Shown: in pieces, positions 31,735-42,954 of the stretch | Layout of the letters: the number at the start of each line of letters is the position of its first letter | How positions within the stretch are numbered: the first letter of the stretch is position 1 | Assembly (NCBI GenBank): GCA_035772735.1 | Contig: JASDFA010000003.1 | Span: forward strand, 104,085,001-104,149,000 | Length of the DNA: 64,000 bases | Direction of reading: 5' to 3' | Source: Datura wrightii | Taxonomy: Eukaryota; Streptophyta; Magnoliopsida; Solanales; Solanaceae | Translations under genes and position numbers: made by a program | The notes under the pieces: model-generated | What the model saw: the letters and a program-made list of their open reading frames with translations, nothing else | What the model was told of the DNA's origin: nothing | The model's database searches: none

Positions 31735-32633
31735 TGTTACACCCCATAAATTCTCGACATGTAGATGACCTATTTGCATGTTGGTTAAGAGTTTTTAAAT
31801 TCCATACACGCTAGAAAAAGGCCCGAGGAAAGACCGGATTAGAAATCCGTCGAACCATCGCGGAAGGAGCTGTGGTAGAGCCCCTCCGTGATGGGAACGT
31901 GCCACAGAGGGAGGGCCTCCGTGTTGGCTCCGTGTCACGGAGGCCCTGTCCATGCCCAAGTATATAAGCCTCCAAACTTCTTTTTTTAATTAAAATTCCT
32001 TATAATTTCCAGTGAAAAACAGAGAGTAATCAAAGAGAAGGGGGAACGAAGATCTTCTACCAATATTCATTCGATTACACTGCCAAACGCGGTCCAAACT
32101 CGAATTAATCCTAGATACCGAGGTATTAAGCAGCAAGGAGCATTCCTACGGGTTTAGTTTCGTGAAATTAGGCCAGCGAATCGCCGTGCTACCGAACTAA
32201 GGTAAGTGGTATTTCTCCAAATTAGTGTCAATATACTCCTAGCCCTAAAGTGACTATTTCTCCCTTCTGGACTTTCGAGAAATAGCGCGTTTTCGACCGT
32301 TTTTCGATAAGCCAAAGTTTGGGGTATATATATATTGAAAGTGATGTTTTCTTCCAGAATATTAATGTATTTAGCTCTAATTGATATGTATATGAATGCC
32401 GTTGGGAGAAATAGCAAAAATACTGACCGAACTACGCCAGTTAGTCGGGAACTCCGAAGCGAAGGTATGTAAAGATAATTCCTTCGGCAAGTTAATAATC
32501 CAGTAAAGTAAATAGTGTGATGTATAGAAGAAAGAACTCAGAAGTCGAGAATTGAGTCCAGTTTGAATTTAGCAAGCATGTTTTATGATATTATGATATA
32601 TATTAAGAATAAAAGTTAGTAAAGCAATATCAG

Positions 32634-32735
32634 ACAGTCAGATAATATCCCAGATACAGTATAGCCAGACAGTTAGATGATACCTCAGTTACAGTATAGT
32701 CAGACAGTCAGATAATATCTCAGATACAGTATAGT
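32634..32735 (+). repeat. Local tandem expansion in T1 3' LTR
   Basis: Three imperfect units of about 33-36 bp (CAGACAGT.AGATAATAYC.CAG.TACAGTATAG). The 5' LTR has a single unit at about 25015-25050, so the expansion arose after, or during, insertion. Confidence 0.7.
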
Positions 32736-33300
32736 TCAGTATGAGAATCAGCATAACACAGAAAAGAGTTCAGAATGAGAAATCAGAGTACAGATAGTAT
32801 TTTCAGTTTAAACATGCTTGTTGTATGTGATTATTGTTTGTTGAGACCTGTTTGTGTTATGAGGGAACCCTTTGAGTGTCCTCGCCGCCCCTGGGTTGGT
32901 AACTGTGTCGACCCACCGTGAGGGTGGGGATACGCCATTCCAAGGAGTGGTATGCTGTCCACAGTAGGAAGAAGATGGGATGGAGCATTCCTCATATCAG
33001 GCTAATCAGCATAGCAGTATAGCTTACCCTGTTGTGCGCTTGCATCCAAGGGACAGATTACAGATACAAATACAAATACAGATTACAGTTTACAGTACAG
33101 GAGTCCTTCGGGCTCAGACACAGTTATTTATATCAGAGGCCATAGCCCGAGCTGGAGACCCAGGGGGCCAGTAGAGGTGCCCGTAGTTAGTAGACGAGTG
33201 GAGTGATTTATTTTTTGATGGTTTTGACCCGTGTAGGGGTATATAGATTGTGTGTTGGTTGGCACCTTCCGGCTTATGGGGGATGGTATAGGTTCTTGTG

Positions 33301-33301
<1 letters not shown>

Positions 33302-33340
<39 letters not shown>
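33302..33340. repeat. (TA)n microsatellite in T1 3' LTR
   Basis: About 19 TA repeats followed by TGTATATACATG. Shorter tracts occupy the homologous place in the 5' LTR (25615-25648) and in both T2 LTR copies (39323-39337, 48741-48767). Confidence 0.85.
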
Positions 33341-33345
<5 letters not shown>

Positions 33346-34147
33346 CATGATATCTATTAGTTGATAGACAGCAGGTCGCCATGACGACAGGTATGATTCT
33401 ACCTTACCTTCAGTACAGATAAGCCTATTCTAGATCCTGCTAGTTCAGACAGTTTTAGATACTTCCTGTTATTCAGAATTTACTAGCATTGTTGTTTATA
33501 TTCAGTTATGTTCAGTTTGCTTTGCATAATCGGTACCAATGGTACTGGTACCCATTTGGGGCACTGCATTACTTGCCTGCAGGTACTCGTAGATGAAAAG
33601 CCATTCCCTCGTGATTCCAGCCAGTTCATTGAGTCATCAGCTCCTGTCATCCGGAGCTAGACAGCTAGAGGTCTATTTCCTTTTCTTTTGTTGTATAGTA
33701 TGGGTAGGTCGGGGCCCTGTCCTGACCATCTTATCAGTGTTCTTAGAGGCTTGCAGATGGTGTGTATATCTCCCAGTGGTTAGTTGTGCCAGTCGTGTGC
33801 GGCCGTGCGTTTATTTAGCTGTTTAGTATGGTTGTTTATATTGGCCGTGTGGGGCCATATCTAGTTAGTAGTGGTGACCTTGCCGGTCACGTAGATGTTC
33901 AGCATTTGTTATATTGAGTTAGAGATAACTATATGAGTATGATTCTAGTTAGCTGATATTACAGTACAGGTAGCTATAGGCCCAGTCGGCCGGAGGCTGT
34001 ATTTACAACCGTTATATAGCCCGTTGATTCCATGAATCTGAGTTAGAGCCAGCCAGGCACCAGAAGTGCTTAGGCTCAGTAGTCTAGCAGTTCAGGTTCT
34101 AATAGGGCACCAGGTGCCAGTCATACCCCCTAAGGCGGGGCGTGACA

Positions 34148-35474
34148 TTGGTGAAGTGCGGGATTGGACTTGGAAACAAGGAGTGGAAGTTGACAAGGGA
34201 AAGCAGCAAAAATAAGGGCTCCGCGAAGGAGCCGTGTCACGCTACCATCGCGGAGGCATTCTGCCTCGGATGAATTAATTATGTCAAATTCCAGTGGAGG
34301 TTCGCATTACCTCCGTGACACGGAGGCAGTGCTCCGCGATGCACTCTGTGTCATGTTGAGTGGAATTACCTGGAACCTCAAGTTCCAGTGAAGGTGCACG
34401 ATAGCACCGTGGCACGGAGGCAAATTTCCACAATGCAAGTCGTGCCACGTTGAGGTGCAATCACCTGGGAGCCGATTTCTAGTGAGGGTCCGCAATACCC
34501 CTGTGTCACGGAGGGAGTGCTCGGTTATACACTCCGTGCCACATTGCTTATTATTCCGGGAAAAATTCTCAATAGTATAAATAGCACACTTAGATTTTAT
34601 TTTAGACATTCTGACTTGGTTGAGCAAGAACGTGGGCTATAGGCAGTTAAGAGGACGAAAATTCTAGGGTTCTTCTCTTTCTCTTTCTATTTAATTTAAA
34701 TTGCTTGTATGAATTCTACTTATTTGAAGATGTTTAATCGACAAATGAGTGGCTAATTCATTTCTTGCTGAGGTTAAGAATAATTGTAGAGGAATGTAAT
34801 TATTGATCATTTCAGTTTTCATCTTTTCTTCAATGGTTGTTCTATCAGTTCTTGTTTTTACTGCATTATTGTTTGGCCAATGTTAATGTATATCTAGAAA
34901 TCCAATTTTCATTTTGAAAAGGAAAGGAATTGGACAGAGGTGAATTGGTAGGATATGATCTTTTCTTAGCTGGAAAAATTGAGAAAAGATTTACATTCAG
35001 AATAGAAATATATCTGAAAGTCTTATTAGTCAATTACGGAATCGGTTATGTATGGCTAGAGCATGAAATTCTTATATCGCAAAAATGTAGATTAAGGTTT
35101 CATGATTCTTAAATTGGATAGGAATCGAAAGATCCAATCCATAGGCAATAAATTCCTTACTAGCAACCGAAGAGAAGATTGGCTGAATTGAATTGATAAA
35201 TTACATCCCTACATGTTTGTCTTAACCTCAGCTTGCTCATTGCTACTGTTCAGACTCAATTTATAATCTTGACTTAGATTCTCATTACATAGTAAACTTT
35301 AACTCTTAAAACATTATTTATTTGGTTGTCTGCATTCAAAGAGATATAGTTCATTGACGATTAAGTTAATTAATACCGTAGTTCAGTCCCTATGGGATCG
35401 GTATTTGGCTTGAAATAAGCCACTTTACTACTTGTTCGACCACGTGCACTTGCGTGTAGTTCTCACGCCGAACA
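34148..35474 (+). repeat. A2 3' LTR, segment 2
   Basis: Resumes with TTGGTGAAGTGCGGG exactly where segment 1 stopped. Contains the 8-1-8 palindrome at 34310-34326 and TATAAATA at about 34578. Ends CACGCCGAACA at 35474, followed by TSD GCAGG. Confidence 0.93.
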
Positions 35475-35545
35475 GCAGGCACGAGGCGCCCCAATATTGG
35501 CCCTATAGGCCTTGCGATTCGCAGCACATTCAGTTCTATGCCTGG
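35475..35545 (+). repeat. C1 5' LTR, segment 2 (71-bp island)
   Basis: GCAGGCACGAGGCGCC ... ATTCAGTTCTATGCCTGG corresponds to 53701-53773 of the C1 3' LTR (GGCAGGCGCGAGGTGCCCC ...). It begins with the A2 duplication GCAGG and ends with the solo-LTR duplication CCTGG, showing two separate insertions 66 bp apart. Confidence 0.88.
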
Positions 35546-36952
35546 TGTTCGACGCAAAACTACACGCAAGTGCACGTGGTCGTACAAGTAGTAAAGTGGC
35601 TTTATTTCAAGCCAAGTATCGATCCCACAGGGACTGAACTACTGTAGTAATTAACCAAAGTATTAGCGAACGATATCTCTAAGAATGTAGACAACCAAAC
35701 AAATAATGTTTTATGAGTTAAGATTTCTAAATAACAAGAATCTAGTCAAGATTATAGTTTGAAGTCTGAGCAATAACAATGAACAAGCTGAGGTTAAGGC
35801 AAGCATGCAGGGATGTAATTTCTTAATTCAATTCAACTAATCTTCTCATCAGTTGCTAGTCAGGAATTAATTGCCTATGGATTGGATCTTTCGACTCCTA
35901 CCCAATTAAAGAATCATTAGACCTTATTCTACATTTCTGTGATATAATAACTCATGCTCTAGCCATACATAACCGATTCCATAAATTGACTAATACGAAT
36001 TTCAGATATATTTCTATTCTGAATGTAAATCAATTCTCAATTTTCTCAACTAAGAAAAGATCATATCCTGCCAATTCACATCTGTCCAATTACTTTCCTT
36101 TTCAGAATCGAAACTGGATTTCTAAGATATACATTAACATTGGCCAAACATTAATGCAGTAAAAACAAGAATTGATAGAACAACCATTGAAGAAAAGATG
36201 AAAACTGAAATGATTAATGATTACATTCCACTACAATTATCCTTAACCACAGCAAGAGGTGAATTAGCCACTCATTTGTGGATTAAACATCTTCAAATAA
36301 GTAGAATTCATACAAGCAATTGAAATTAAAGAGAAAAAGGAAGAGAATAACCCTAGAATTTTCGTCCTCTCAACTGCCTGCTACCCATGTTCTTTCTCAA
36401 AAAAGTCAGAATGTTTAAAATAAAACTAAGTGTGCTATTTATGCTATTGAGAATTTTTCCCGGAATAACAAGCAACATGGCACGGAGTGTAACGTGGAGC
36501 ACTGCCTCCGTGCCACGGTGCTATCGCGCACCTTCACTGGAACTTGAAGTTCCAGGTAATGACACTCAACGTGACACGGAGTGCATCACGAAGCACCGCC
36601 TCCGTGCCACGGAGGTAACGCGAACCTCTACTGGAATTTGACATATTTTCATCATCCTAGGCAGAATGCCTCCGCGATGGTAGCGTGAGACGGCGCCATC
36701 ACGGAGCCCATATTTTTGCCAACTTCCCTTGTCAACTTCCACTTCTTGCTTCCAAGTCCATCCCCCCACTTCACCAACATGTATATTAGCATCCAAAATT
36801 TCCTTCTACCTGCAAAACAACACTAATTATGTTGGTTAGTATGAATTCACATTTACCTAAGAATCACATGAGAATGTACACATAACAATAGATAAACAAG
36901 TCGAAATGAAGCATTTGAGTATCACTTGAGCATGAAATTCTGCCCAAGATCA
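35546..36952 (-). repeat. Solo LTR of family A (minus)
   Basis: 1407 bp; on the minus strand TGATCTTGGGCAGAATTTC to GCGTCGAACA. Perfect TSD CCTGG at 35541-35545 and 36953-36957. No interior, so LTR-LTR recombination is the likely origin. Contains the palindrome CCTCCGTGCCACGGAGG at 36599-36615 and a TATA box near 36435. With the A2 3' LTR on its left in the opposite orientation it forms an inverted repeat of about 1.3-1.4 kb arms around the 71-bp island. Confidence 0.92.
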
Positions 36953-38118
36953 CCTGGCGCACGGCAGCCCTCCTTCAGCGCAACAGCACACGCGTAGCAG
37001 CCCTCCTTCTAGCACGTTGGCAGGTGCACAACAGCGCTGGATGCAGCAGATTCCTAGGGCGACACGGCAAGAGTGTTCAAACGGCCAAAACTAGTTTCCT
37101 ACATCATCTAGGAAAAAGGAAAATTTACAAATCCAAAGACAAATTCATATAGGAACAAGGAAAACATAAATATACTACTATAAATACCCCTTTATTTTCA
37201 TGTAATAAGGATGTCTTCAAGAAATGAAGTTTTAAGTTTGAAATTAGATCCAAAAGTTTTAAAGAACAATTAGAAGCCAAGTTTAGACAAGTCCTAACAC
37301 GTTTTGAAGACATACTTCGGGATACGATTGTAAAGTTGTTCTTCTTTATTTTTGCAATAATCAAGTGAGTTTTTTCGGATCATTGTTGTAAGTATTATTT
37401 TAAGCTTTTGTCTACGAATGCTATTAAATTACTTATGAACATGACAGGCTAAAACTACCACAACTAGGATTGTGGGAACCATGGTGAATTAACGAACTAG
37501 TGTTAGCACGAAGTGATTCTAAAACCAATACTAAATGCTTATATTGTATTCTCTTCATATTTAATGATTCTTGGTTATGCACAACGTTAGGAAGTGCCTG
37601 AATTCTTTACTTGCTTTGGTCGAAGAGGTAGAGATTAGGAAAAGAGAATTACATCAGAGCCTTGATCTTGATGATCATTGTATGAACTTGAGTTGTGGTT
37701 GCAGGATAGTTATATCTGGAAGTTAGTGATAACGGTTACTTTTCAAAACTCATGAGACTTGGTCGATTAATTGAGGATAGTCATTCAATAGGGATTGGTC
37801 GATCGTTTGAATGAACCTAAGTTATCAATTCTATTGGAATAGATCACTAGTGTAAAACTCAAAGTAGTTAAGGATCCATGGGGAATACTTACCCTAGTTA
37901 ATAGCATAAATTTTAAAACGATACCAACTTCTCAACATTGTTACTTATTTTTACAAATCCCCCCTCTTAGGTAATAATCGACTAAAAATAGCTTAAGCAC
38001 TACCATTTTTCTACATCCTTCCATATTGCTTGTGGGATCGACCCCAACCTCTAGTTGGATTCTTTATTGACAACGTCCGCTTCATACTTCAGTTGGAAGT
38101 TTGGTTTGAGCCTTATCA
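36953..38118 (+). repeat. C1 5' LTR, segment 3
   Basis: Continues from CCTGGCGCACGGC, parallel to 53769-54910. TATAAATA at 37179-37186 and the end block GTGGGATCGACCCCAACCTC ... GAGCCTTATCA. Summed over the three segments the LTR is about 1543 bp, against 1517 bp for the 3' LTR. Confidence 0.9.
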
Positions 38119-38123
38119 AAAAG

Positions 38124-38141
38124 TGGCGCCGTTGCCGGGGA
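38124..38141 (+). other. C1 primer binding site (tRNA-Asp type)
   Basis: TGGCGCCGTTGCCGGGGA, five bases after the LTR end, a full match to the 3' end of tRNA-Asp. It fixes C1 as plus-strand. Confidence 0.9.
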
Positions 38142-38231
38142 ATATGGTTAGGATTAGATTAATTTCTTGTGTTTAACTTTTAGTCCTTATTTCCTATTTT
38201 TTTATTTTTTTATTTTGTGATGTGTCATAGG

Positions 38232-38361
38232 GCGTCGTGGTAAAACAAGCGGCTAAGGTGTGACCACAGTCTCCATAGGTATCTTGATGAAGTCTGAGTA
38301 ATCAAGATACCTATGTCGTTCCGCGACGTTAAATCAAGCGCTACTTGGGAGGCAACCCAAG
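38232..38361 (+). ncRNA. SL1-SL2-SL3 hairpin module, C1 copy (best preserved)
   Basis: SL1: CATAGGTATCTTGA (38274-38287) and TCAAGATACCTATG (38302-38315), a perfect 14-bp stem around the 14-nt loop TGAAGTCTGAGTAA. SL2: GTCG-TTCCG-CGAC (38315-38327). Linker GTTAAATCAAGCGCT. SL3: CTTGGG-AGGCAA-CCCAAG (38344-38361). Upstream, GCGTCGTGGTAAAACAAGCGG (about 38232-38252) is a decayed extra copy of SL2 and linker, so C1, like B1, had the module twice. It lies only about 135 bp after the primer site in an element that has lost gag and pol. Confidence 0.7.
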
Positions 38362-38493
38362 ATAATTTTTTATTTTGTTTTTACATGTTTGTTCAAGTGT
38401 GCAAGTGTTAAGTCAGAATTTACAAAAATTTGAGCATGAAATACATAGATGGGGGAAGCTGCTCTTTCCCCAACAGACGACGAAGAGTACAGG
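38362..38493 (+). pseudogene. C1 residual interior, possible ORF2 end
   Basis: After SL3 there are about 130 bp; from 38449 a short frame reads MGEAALSPTDDEEYRS, acidic like the end of ORF2 proteins, and is interrupted by the T2 LTR at 38494. Across the insertion it would continue at CTCAGGGAGTTC in the 3' UTR. Assignment as an ORF2 remnant is weak. Confidence 0.3.
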
Positions 38494-40789
38494 TCTCACG
38501 CCCCGCCTTGGGGAGGCATGACTGGCACCTGGTGCCCTACTAGGACCTGGACTGCTAGACTAGCTGAGCCTGAGCACTTCTTGTGTCAGGCTAGCTCTAA
38601 CTCTGGATTCAAGAAAACGACGGGCTATATAACGGCTGTAAATACAGCCTCCGGTCGACTAGGCCTATAGCCACCTATAAGAAAACAATAGCTAACCAGA
38701 ACAACAGTAGTATAAAGGAACCTATGCGGGGCGACAAGGCCACCATGCTGTCTAGTTATTTCTGAATCAAGCAAACAAGTGCTAAACTGCTATGTGACCG
38801 ACAAGATCACCACTACCAACTGAATAAAGGCCCCACACGGCCATCATAAACAAACCCAAACATACTCACGGCCTCACACGACCGGTAAAGCTAACAACAG
38901 GGAATATACGATCTGCAAGCCTCTAAGAATACTGATAAGGTAGTCGGGATAGGGCCCCGGCCTACCCATACTGTACAACAAAAGAAAAGGAATAAACCTC
39001 TAGCTGTCTAGCTCCGGATGACAGGAGCTGATGACTCTGTGTGCTGGCTGGAATTACAAGGGATCAGCTCCTCGTCTATGAGTACCTGCAGGCAAGTAAT
39101 GCAGCGCCCCCAAACGGGCATCACCACCACTAATACCGAGTATGCAAAGAAAACTGAACATAACTGAAGATAAACAATAAACTGGTAGTTACTGAAATGA
39201 CAGAGGATAGCTAAAACTATCGGGAGTAGCAGAATCTGTACCGAGCTTAACTGTACTGGAAAGAAGATAAGAATCATACCTATCGATGTGGCGTCCTGCT
39301 AGTTACCAATTTAATAAGTAACATATATATATATATAGCATACAAGAACCTATACCATGCCCCATAAGCCGGAAGATGACAATCAACACGCAATCTATAT
39401 ACCCCTACTCGGGTCAAACCATCCAAAAATAAATTCACTCCACTCATCTAATAACTACGAGCATCCCGCCGGCCCCCTGGGTATGTAGCTTGGGCTCTCT
39501 GGGCCCCTGACTATAACTGTATCTGAGTTCGGAGGACTCCTATAACTGTAATCTGAGATCTGTATCTATAATCTGTAATCTGTGCCCTGGGCGCAAGCGC
39601 TCGACAGGGTATGCTATAATGTTGATCAGCCTGTTATGGGGAATGTTGCATCCCATCTTCGTCTTACTGCGGACGGCATGCCACTCCTTGGAGTGACGTA
39701 TCCTCACCCTCTGGCGGGCGAGTTGACATAGCAATTAACCCTAGGACGGAAAGGAAGCTCTAAGGGTGCCCACATAACACAATCAGGTCTCAACAAACAA
39801 CAATAATCACATATAACATATATAATAAATCTGATAATACTGTTCATGTTTGATATTCTATTCTGATTCTCTAGCCGAATTAAACTGAATCTGGTACTAA
39901 GTCTCAATTGATATCTCGCTGTTTGGTACAAATTTACTGACTTTTATTCTGAATATGGCATAATAATACAAACATACTTAATACTCGACTTCTGGAACTT
40001 TCTTCTAGAATTTATTCTATTTTACTATACTAGAATTACTAACTTACCGAAAAAACTGGCTTTACATACCTCAGTTTCTGACTTCTGGACTAACTGACGT
40101 AACACGGCCAATATCCAGCTATTTCTTCCAACTACATTCATATGCACGGTAATTAGAAGAGAATCCATCTATATTCCGGAAGAAAACACTACTTTAAATA
40201 TATATATAGCCCAAACTTTGACTTATCGAAAAACAACCGAAAACTCGCTATTTCTCGGAAGTCCAGAAGGGAGAAATACTCACTTTAGGGCTAGGAGTAT
40301 ATTGACCTTAATTTGGAGCAATTTCACTTACCTTAGCTCGGTGGACGACGGTTCGCCGGTCGAATTTGACAAAACTAACTCCGCAGGAATGCTCCCGGCA
40401 GCTTAATACTTCACTACCCAAGATTAATTCGAGTTTGGACCGCGTTTAATAGTGTAAATGAAAGGAAAATTCAATAGAATCCTCGTGCCCTCTGTTTTTA
40501 GGTTACTCTCTGCAAATTATGATAATTATTCTTCAAAAATCAAAGTGGAGGTGTTTATATAGTTGAGGCTGAACCTCACCTCCGTGGCACGTTGTCCATC
40601 GCGGAGGTGAGCCCTCCGTGACACGTTGGCCATCGCGGAGGGGGTCTGCCCAGCCTCCTCTTGCGATGGTTCAACGTGGCGCTTGTTCGGTCTTTTCCCG
40701 GGCCTTTTTCTAGCATGTGTGGCATTCTAAAACTCTTAACCAACATGCGAATAGGCCATCTAAATGTCAAGAATTTACGGGGTGTAACA
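38494..40789 (-). repeat. T2 LTR, left complete copy
   Basis: 2296 bp; on the minus strand TGTTACACCCCGTAAATTC to GGCGGGGCGTGAGA (terminal TGACA changed). CTATATAAA TATA box at 40562-40554, with CGTGCCACGGAGG, CGTGTCACGGAGG and ATCGCGGAGG units just upstream (40575-40640). Flanked by ACAGG on the left and AGAGG on the right, an imperfect 5-bp duplication. It is nearly identical to 47911-50219 but separated from the T2 interior by C1 and solo-LTR sequence. Confidence 0.88.
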
Positions 40790-41631
40790 AGAGGCTCAGG
40801 GAGTTCTTCTTTTACCCTTTTACTTTATGCTTTATTGCTTTAGCACTAGGGACGGTGTGCCTAATTAAGTGTGGGGTGGGAGAAGCGAACTTCATATTAC
40901 CATGCATGCTTTAATTGCTAAATTTGCACATGGTAGGCCTAGTTTTTTTTTGGATTTATGACTTATCATGCATGCTTGTGGTTTTGTAGTATTTTTTAGT
41001 TTTATTTTATTATGGATTCCTCTGGTTTTTGTTTTCGGTGCTTTTCCGGTGGATGGTCCCTTAGAACCGACTAGAGAGTCTATATTTTTTATTTTTTATT
41101 TATTTTTATTCATTGAGTCATGACTTTGCTCGATGATGGATGGATGACGATCGTCTTAAGGGTAAATTAGTCATTAGGAAGAACAAGAATTTGGACCTTC
41201 GAATGCAAGGTGCTTCACTTATGTATCGTTGAGACTTTATTAAATTCACTTAAGAATGCATGAAAAAGGTAAAAACGCTTAGTCTTTTGGGAACTTTTCT
41301 CTTGGACTTGAAAAGAAAAAATGGGCTTAATTATATTATGCATGCAATATAGATATATGTGTTTATGTGATCTTGATTTCCATTGTTAACCCATTTTGTG
41401 CCAATGCGTGAGGAATTATCTTTGATATACTCCATGTTTTTAAATTGATGTCTAGAACTTGTCTGGTTTGTATACAAAACGAAATAAGAATGATGGATTT
41501 AAGAAGTGATATACGCGTTTCTTTGATAGCCTTATTTTTATCCTATTTTACCTACCTTGATTGTGATTATCCTAGTTAGCCAAGTTTGAGCCTTAATAGA
41601 CCATGTTTCTTTAATTTACCAATTTACCATA
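40790..41631 (+). other. C1 3' UTR, copy 1
   Basis: AGAGGCTCAGGGAGTTC onward, duplicated at 50220-51060. Holds the PPT-like TTAAGTGTGGGGTGGGAG (40865-40882), TTTTCGGTGCTTTTCCGG (about 41033), and GATGGATGGATGACGA plus TCGTCTTAAGGG (41134-41163), as in A2. No gene. Confidence 0.75.
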
Positions 41632-42552
41632 TGATTAGCCCGCAAGTGTACGGGTCGTACAAGTAATAAAGTGGCCCTTTTTAATAGCCGGATGTCGAAC
41701 CCACAGGAACTAGTTCAGCAAATTATCAAGTTCAAGTGTTAATTAAGAAGTCAGTTTTAGAAGTTTTCAATAAATTATAATTAAATCTTAGTGGTGACAC
41801 GAAATAATATGGAAGCAATACAAAACAAAACTAGAGTTAAGGCCGGATAATCATGCAATGCTACAATTCATAATGGGTAAAGTATGAAATTATCAATTGT
41901 TGTCTCACATAATTGGAATTGCATGTTCATGGTCTTTTGAACCTCTAAACATGACAAACTAACCTCACTACTACATCGTTGAGCGAGGATGTCATTTCTA
42001 GTTCGTGGGCAATTCACTATGTGGATGTGGTTTATGGGGTTTATGCCCTTGATTGGGGACTTCCGTACCTCCAACCATTTAACCAAACTTAGCTTCACAA
42101 CTATTCCTACAAGTGGAGTACAATTCTAAGTTGGTGTCTTTCTATTTTCCTATTTTATCAACCAAGCAAAGTAAATTCGGTATATTCCTATCCTAACCAC
42201 AAATCTTATCAAAAGACAAGAACTTGCTTCCTACTTTCTTTTGTTCTTGCCTAGGTTTTCTCTTCCAAGCTTCCACCCAAGATTAACCCACTTGTTTTCA
42301 TGGTGATCAAGCATAAAAACAACAATAATAAAGATTGTAAGACAAAACAACAACTAAAAACTCAACTCAAAATGAACCTAAGCAAATACAATCATATCCA
42401 TGGCCTCAACCCTAGATGGAGGGTTCTAGCCACCCATGTTTGTAAAAATACTCAAAACCATGTTTATAGTAGTTTACTTACAAGTATAGATAAAAAGAAA
42501 TGAAGAAAAGAGTAACCCAAGAGGAGTTCTCCAAGTCACCTTCCCGCCTCCC
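41632..42552 (-). repeat. Truncated copy of the family A solo LTR
   Basis: Corresponds to the first 920 bp (LTR 3' part) of the solo LTR at 51061-52472, starting TGATTAGCCCGCAAGTG. It ends at GCCTCCC, the breakpoint of the 4.06-kb duplication, followed by eight unmatched bases (AACGATTA) and T2 LTR sequence. Confidence 0.85.
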
Positions 42553-42560
42553 AACGATTA

Positions 42561-42697
42561 GCCTCCTCTTGCGATGGTTCGACGTGGCGCTTGTCCGGTC
42601 TTTCCTCGGGCCTTTTTCTAGCATGTGTGGCATTCTAAAACTCTTAACCAACATGCGAATAGGTCATCTAAATGTCAAGAATTTACGGGGTGTAACA
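42561..42697 (-). repeat. T2 3' LTR, residual 5' end
   Basis: GCCTCCTCTTGCGATGG to GGGGTGTAACA, equal to 50083-50219 of the full LTR. It abuts the T2 PPT (AAGGGGGCAGGG, minus strand, 42698-42710), so it is the start of the true 3' LTR, cut by the duplication breakpoint. Confidence 0.88.
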
Positions 42698-42954
42698 CCC
42701 TGCCCCCTTAAAAACATTCGTCCTCGAATGTAAACTTTTACTTGCAAGAATTTCAACTTACTTGACTTATTCTAGAAAAATTTCGACAGTGTTTCCCCTG
42801 TAATATGGACTATCTCAAAAATTCTGAAACGTAGAAAATTCCAATACAGGTACTCCATAAAACACTAGTATTCATCACAAAATCCAACTATTTCATTTAT
42901 TTGCATAATATAAGGCAATGCACAAAACAACAAAACTAACGTACCTCTGGCTGA

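Larger units (their letters stand above)
24118..34147 (+). mobile_element. T1: Tekay/Del-type chromovirus, full length
   Basis: Two LTRs (24118-26465 and 31735-34147), tRNA-Met type primer site, gag, protease-RT-RNaseH-integrase with a chromodomain-like tail, and PPT. Perfect TSD TTGGT. LTRs look close to identical except for a local expansion in the 3' LTR, so the insertion is fairly recent, yet the coding region has many stops. It is the youngest layer at this point of the nest. Confidence 0.93.
31735..34147 (+). repeat. T1 3' LTR
   Basis: 2413 bp, TGTTACACCCCAT to GGCGGGGCGTGACA. 31928-31942 is the perfect palindrome CTCCGTGTCACGGAG, followed by TATATAAG at 31961. It is longer than the 5' LTR because CAGACAGTCAGATAATATC..CAGATACAGTATAG units occur three times (32634-32735) and the (TA)n tract (33302-33340) is longer. 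Confidence 0.93.
12708..35474 (+). mobile_element. A2: full-length Athila-type element with T1 nested in its 3' LTR (family A)
   Basis: Order: 5' LTR 12708-14207, primer site, gag-protease-RT-RNaseH-integrase 14342-19702, hairpins, internal promoter-like block, leader intron, ORF2 20935-22155, 3' UTR, 3' LTR (23938-24117 plus 34148-35474). The target duplication GCAGG is perfect (12703-12707 and 35475-35479). Without T1 the element is about 12.7 kb, normal for Athila. All coding parts carry stops. Confidence 0.92.
38494..42552. repeat. 4.06-kb segmental duplication, copy 1
   Basis: T2 LTR + C1 3' UTR + 0.9 kb of solo A LTR, repeated in the same order and orientation at 47911-51984 (4.07 kb). 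Differences are scattered point changes and small indels. The right breakpoint of copy 1 (42552) joins via the 8-bp filler AACGATTA to position 138 of a T2 LTR. This is not produced by retrotransposition; an unequal or end-joining event is inferred. Confidence 0.85.

Noticed and set aside
38124..38141. tRNA-Asp gene fragment
   Set aside because: Only the 18-nt primer-binding complement is present; no cloverleaf.
38449..38670. 73-codon ORF
   Set aside because: Only the first 15 codons are C1 interior; the rest is T2 LTR antisense.
42300..42503. 67-codon ORF present in both duplication copies (also 51732-51935)
   Set aside because: Lies in a solo LTR; similarity reflects the segmental duplication and not selection.
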